Positions 60,314 to 64,000 of a stretch of 64,000 nucleotides of DNA are shown piece by piece; position 1 is the stretch's first letter, and every line of letters begins with the position of its first letter. The stretch is from positions 1,302,001 through 1,366,000 of the forward strand of contig NW_023503616.1 of assembly GCF_014529535.1 (NCBI RefSeq). Direction: 5' to 3'. This stretch comes from Bradysia coprophila. Lineage: Eukaryota > Arthropoda > Insecta > Diptera > Sciaridae. Under the pieces are notes generated by a model that did no database searches, was not told where the DNA came from, and saw only the letters and a program-made list of their open reading frames with translations. The position numbers and the translations under genes were made by a program.

Positions 60314-61260
60314 CTATTGGATATTGGTATTCATTGCAAAGTCAATCCAAAACCTTGCTGTACTTACTCGGGAATATATAGAAGGCAAATTAGGCCGACC
60401 GCATCCTACGCTCCAGCTCATGACACCAACCAAAACGCCACCAGAAACCAATGGACTACCCGGGTCCTACAGTCAAAGAATCACTTCATAACTCAACAGT
60501 GTCAATTGATAAATTAAAAACTAACGCAAGCAGCGGCTCCACCAGCGTCCAATCCAGCGCACAACATGTCATGCGTCGTCGGACCATGCCGTTGGCTACA
60601 TTCTAGTGATGAAAATACTGGATGCGTTACAGATCGAAGAACTTCGCTCCCCGTTCCATTTTCGTACAACGGTCCCCATCCAGAAACCGTTGACATTGTT
60701 CCACTTGGGAGGGACGAACCACCAGATGTCATAGGAATTATAGCTATTCCCGGTAAAGCGGTGTTGAAAGGCGATTCTAGGAACATGACACAAATATCAT
60801 GCTCCAGAATAGTTTCATTAAATTGTGGATGTATAGCAACATCCCGGGTTTGGATCAGTTGGCCGTCACGACTTTTCGTATCAGAACCAGCACGAATATA
60901 GAAACCATTTCCAGGAATATGATTAGCACAGTGAGCAGCTGTCAGTGCAACAGTTGGTGATATGATTGCACATCCGCATCGATGTGACCCCAAACGCTGT
61001 TGGCTACACGTCCAGGGTACAGACGTGATCGGAACAAATGTTCCTCCAATAATGCGTCCTTGCCCCATTGGAACCAAACCGCCACCGATGGCGTCAAACT
61101 CGAAGAGCCGATTTACAAAATCATTTTTGGACAGAGGTACGCAGTGACCTTTAAAAAAAAAAAAATGAAATTTTGAGACACACATTCCTTAAAACACTGA
61201 TTTTCTACCAAATGGACTGACAACAATCGCAATCGCCAGCAATAAACTAGATAACCACAT
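60314..61260 (-). CDS. Secreted chymotrypsin-fold serine protease homologue, catalytic Ser lost
   Basis: Three exons in phase: 61209-61260, 60526-61148 and 60314-60466, giving 275 residues. The signal peptide is MWLSSLLLAIAIVVSPF. A propeptide leads to GRIIGGT, the usual activation site. His57 is present (LTAAHC) and Asp102 is present (LEHDICVMF). The Ser195 region, normally C-x-GDSGGPLV, reads C-DPGSPLVSGG across the exon 2/3 junction: Ser is Pro, one Gly is Ser and two residues are missing. The end, IYSRVSTARFWIDFAMNTN, is a normal S1 tail. It is therefore probably a non-catalytic homologue; insect homologues often act as cofactors in immune protease cascades, but a role here is inference. 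AATAAA lies 12 nt past the stop (60297-60302). Confidence 0.88.
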
Positions 61261-62303
61261 CTTTCAGACTGCAACGTCTTCTCCTCTGATTTTGCGTTTT
61301 ATTGGTTTTATTACAAAGGCCTGCGATTTTAAGTGATTTTCTACTACTATAGCAGTTGATTAGATTAAACGACACGTTCCAATAAACTGAGTATTATCGT
61401 GGAAAAATTAGCGATAATTAGATTATGTACCGACTCGATACAGATAAACGGTTTTTGCAGCGCAATCGGTGGTTTACATTTTCACTGAATGAAGAGTTTT
61501 TTGACCTCATCTGTGGGTCGCAATGGCGATTACAACACTTTTCAATTTTGGTAGAACACTTTCCGCACTAAATATGAGGTTATTGCAAAAACTATGGACC
61601 AATTTTATGCCCATTTGTTATTGTGCACATGAAGTAAAAGTCAAATCTTAAATTTTAATTTAAGCTTTATTTCAGTTTTTTATCTTTGCTTGAAAATATT
61701 AAAATGAATTTTATGCAACAAGTTCCGAAAAGAGGTTTTCGTCACTGTCACTAGTTACAAAAAGTAAACTACTTTACACCACTAGCGACAAAAAGGAACT
61801 GGTGTCAACGAAATGGATTAATAGATTGATAAATGGATGAAATGAACACAGAAGAAGTACCATTTCCATCATTTGTCCTATTGTCGAGTAAGGAATTTTT
61901 TAAAAACTTGAGGTAAATTAAATTAAATTTAAAAAATTTCGAAAAGCTCTTTTAAATCTGAATCTTATGAACACAAAAACTTTGAACAATCTGGAGATTT
62001 TTGACCCATGACCCCATCTTTGGGACAACCAACAACTTTTAACACACGTAATGTAATCGCTACAAAAATGAATGTGCCAGTTTAGGTACATAAAACAGTT
62101 GATCTTGGGTAGTCCGCGAGTTTAGTGCAGCGAAAACAATTTCAAATAAAGAGCGGAATCAAACTGATTTTAAAAGATGCGGTGTGAGCTCATTCTTCAA
62201 ACGACTACGCTGAAAGACACAAACATTAAATAATACTTTTGAATAATAGTACGTCGAGTCAATTTTTTTTTGTTTAAAACAATTTGTGATTACCTAGTAA
62301 GCA
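61261..62303. other. Divergent intergenic region between the protease homologue and CHMP2B
   Basis: The two genes are transcribed away from each other, so both promoters should lie here. I recognised no TATA-type box with confidence and no repeat family. Confidence 0.4.
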
Positions 62304-63427
62304 ATGGATTTATTCAACGATTTGTTCGGCAAAAAACCAACTTTAAAAGGTAATTTCAAATCAGTCAATTAAGAAATTGCATTTCCTAAACTATGTCTCA
62401 ACATCAAAAAGATGACTCACTTTATCACGTCATTCGCATACCTATTATAGTTTGTTATTCATTTGATTCTACTGACTTTCTCACGATTTATTTTACGATG
62501 CAGAACAGCAGCGTGATAATGATAGAGCCCTTCGTAGGGCTGGAAGGGACATTGAACGAGAACGTCACAAACTCGAAAATGAAGAAAAGAAATTGGTGAG
62601 TGTTGTGATAACAAATCGTTCGTCACATCATTTGTATGTTTAAATTGTTTACACGAGTAATCTCTGTCTACAATAGCACTGCTAGGAAGCAGAGCTGTGC
62701 TGTCTACCCAATGTATGACTTGAACAGAAACGTTCTCAGATTGCTTGCTTATGTTTGAACGTAAAATTATCACAGAGAGCTCTGCATTAATCAGAAAATC
62801 TATTCGTTTTGACCTAAATGAAACACAAAAGTGCATATTGCTGAGCAACGACATTGTTTTCATTCACAGGAATTAGAGATCAAAAAGGCAGCCAAGGAAG
62901 GCAACAAAGATGCGTGTACATTGCTAGCTAAGCAACTGGTTCAGCTGAGAAAGCAAAAGAATCGAACTTATGCGGCCAATAGCAAGATCAGTAGCGTTGG
63001 CATGCAAAACAAAACTATGGGTGCGAATATAGCATTGGCTGGCGCAATGAAAACCACAACGAAAACAATGGCTGATATGAACAAAATAATGAGACCCGAA
63101 GCCATTGCTGGCGACATGAAAGCATTCCAAATGGCTAATATGAAAATGGAAATGACCGACGAAATGATCAATGACACATTGGACGATATGCTGACGGAAT
63201 CCGGTGATGAATCCGAATCCGATCAAATTGTCAGCCAGGTTCTCGATGAAATCGGAATTGAAATATCTGGAAAGGTGAATGAATTCAGGTTCATGGACCA
63301 CAATACCGTTTTTTTCATCGATTTAATTTTTCAGATGTCCAATGCACCAACATTGACCGATACGATTGGAAATGCGAGTAAGGAAAAAGACATTGAGGCA
63401 CAGTTGGCTCGGTTGAGAACCACATAA
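62304..63427 (+). CDS. CHMP2B: CHMP2B, ESCRT-III subunit
   Basis: Four exons in phase: 62304-62349, 62504-62595, 62870-63274 and 63335-63427, giving 211 residues (human 213). The N-terminus MDLFNDLFGKKPTLKE leads into the basic, coiled-coil first helix. ELEIKKAAKEGNKDACTLLA and KQLVQLRKQKNRTYA are typical of the Snf7 family. KMEMTDEMINDTLDDML and VSQVLDEIGIEISGK are diagnostic of CHMP2B over CHMP2A by my recollection. The C-terminal DIEAQLARLR is a MIM1 motif that binds VPS4 MIT domains. The product polymerises on endosomal and other membranes for scission and is disassembled by VPS4. The sequence looks fully functional. Confidence 0.95.
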
Positions 63428-63459
63428 AGGATGATTGTGAGACAATTTTACATCTACAA

Positions 63460-63465
63460 AATAAA
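63460..63465 (+). terminator. Polyadenylation signal of CHMP2B
   Basis: AATAAA begins 33 nt after the TAA stop, in an AT-rich 3' UTR. Confidence 0.6.
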
Positions 63466-64000
63466 ATGTTAATCAGAATTGTGAATGTTAAACAGCAGCA
63501 TCATTTGGTTTCGTAAATTTGCTAAGTTAATTTTATATCGTGGCTCAGAGCATTAAAATCTATGAATTAATAAACAACTGCACCCAGATCTTCAAATTTA
63601 TTAATTAATTAGCGTTTATTGCCTGGTCCAGTGTTTCAGTGTTTCAGTCAATTTATTACTATTTTCGCTCGATATGAACCAGACCTAAGAATGAATTTAC
63701 GAGAACATTTGCGTCAGCTTATATGATCATGAGATTCAAGCTACTTCCGATCTTTTATAGAATCATAGACTGTCTTGACAATTTTGTAGAGCAACTTTTT
63801 TATAGTCACTTTATATGTGGCAGTAGAGTTGTAAAAGTAGACCCATGTCGTACAGTAAAACTAAAATTAATTTGTGAACTCAAATTTCGTCAATAAACAG
63901 ACGATTTATATGGAAGTTTTGAAGTACCTACAAAGAAGCTGCGATACATACCCAAAAAAGGCAGAAAGTCCTTGTATGCAAGCGTTAGATACCGAATATC
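63466..64000. other. 3' flank of CHMP2B
   Basis: AT-rich sequence with no recognisable gene or repeat. Confidence 0.5.

Noticed and set aside
60130-60340. Extra 3' exon of the protease homologue after a GTAAGT at ...IYSR
   Set aside because: Reading straight through gives VSTARFWIDFAMNTN and a stop, the expected S1 C-terminus; the GTAAGT is coding.

Overview
The window is AT-rich nuclear DNA from an animal. Its genes have many short introns (about 55-100 nt), GT-AG splice sites and AATAAA signals. Gene content (Sestrin, TMEM186, CHMP2B, MINPP-type phosphatase, aldehyde oxidase, chymotrypsin-fold secreted proteins) and the intron style suggest an insect, most likely a lower dipteran such as a fungus gnat. 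The taxon is an inference; no sequence search was run. All genes below were read exon by exon, with reading phase checked across each junction. Nothing resembles a bacterial operon, CRISPR array or rRNA, and I saw no convincing tRNA.

Layout. 0-4.4 kb: seven exons of a minus-strand Sestrin gene; the first and last coding exons were not found. 4.4-36 kb: a gene desert of about 31 kb dominated by short transposon-like repeats: foldback palindromes, elements with terminal inverted repeats (TIRs) and 7-8 bp target-site duplications (TSDs), and a dispersed family ending in ATCTGTTA. Two loci in it (14.1-14.9 kb and 36.0-37.0 kb) hold coding-like exons I cannot name. 37.1-38.0 kb: a TIR element carrying three ~145-bp repeats. 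38.7-41.0 kb: a complete minus-strand BTB-BACK-Kelch protein. 43.1-46.7 kb: a minus-strand MINPP1-like histidine phosphatase gene. Its last exon is split by a 2,197-bp hAT-like element with a perfect 8-bp TSD, and it has a second frame break near the 5' end. 47.7-49.9 kb: a decayed copy of part of the Kelch gene, then a small secreted cysteine-containing peptide gene with a repeated exon. 54.1-58.8 kb: a 14-exon plus-strand aldehyde oxidase, intact except for a deletion and frameshift in exon 2. 59.1-59.9 kb: TMEM186 (minus). 60.3-61.3 kb: a secreted serine-protease homologue that has lost its catalytic serine (minus). 62.3-63.4 kb: CHMP2B (plus).

The genes do not form one pathway. Sestrin acts in nutrient and stress signalling to TORC1, Kelch proteins are usually CUL3 adaptors, TMEM186 acts in mitochondrial complex I assembly, and CHMP2B is an ESCRT-III subunit. 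Aldehyde oxidase, the phosphatase, the protease homologue and the small peptide are fast-evolving metabolic or secreted types. The strongest biological stories are the transposon-broken phosphatase, the repeated-exon secreted peptide, the pseudo-protease, and a desert where several element families are nested in one another.
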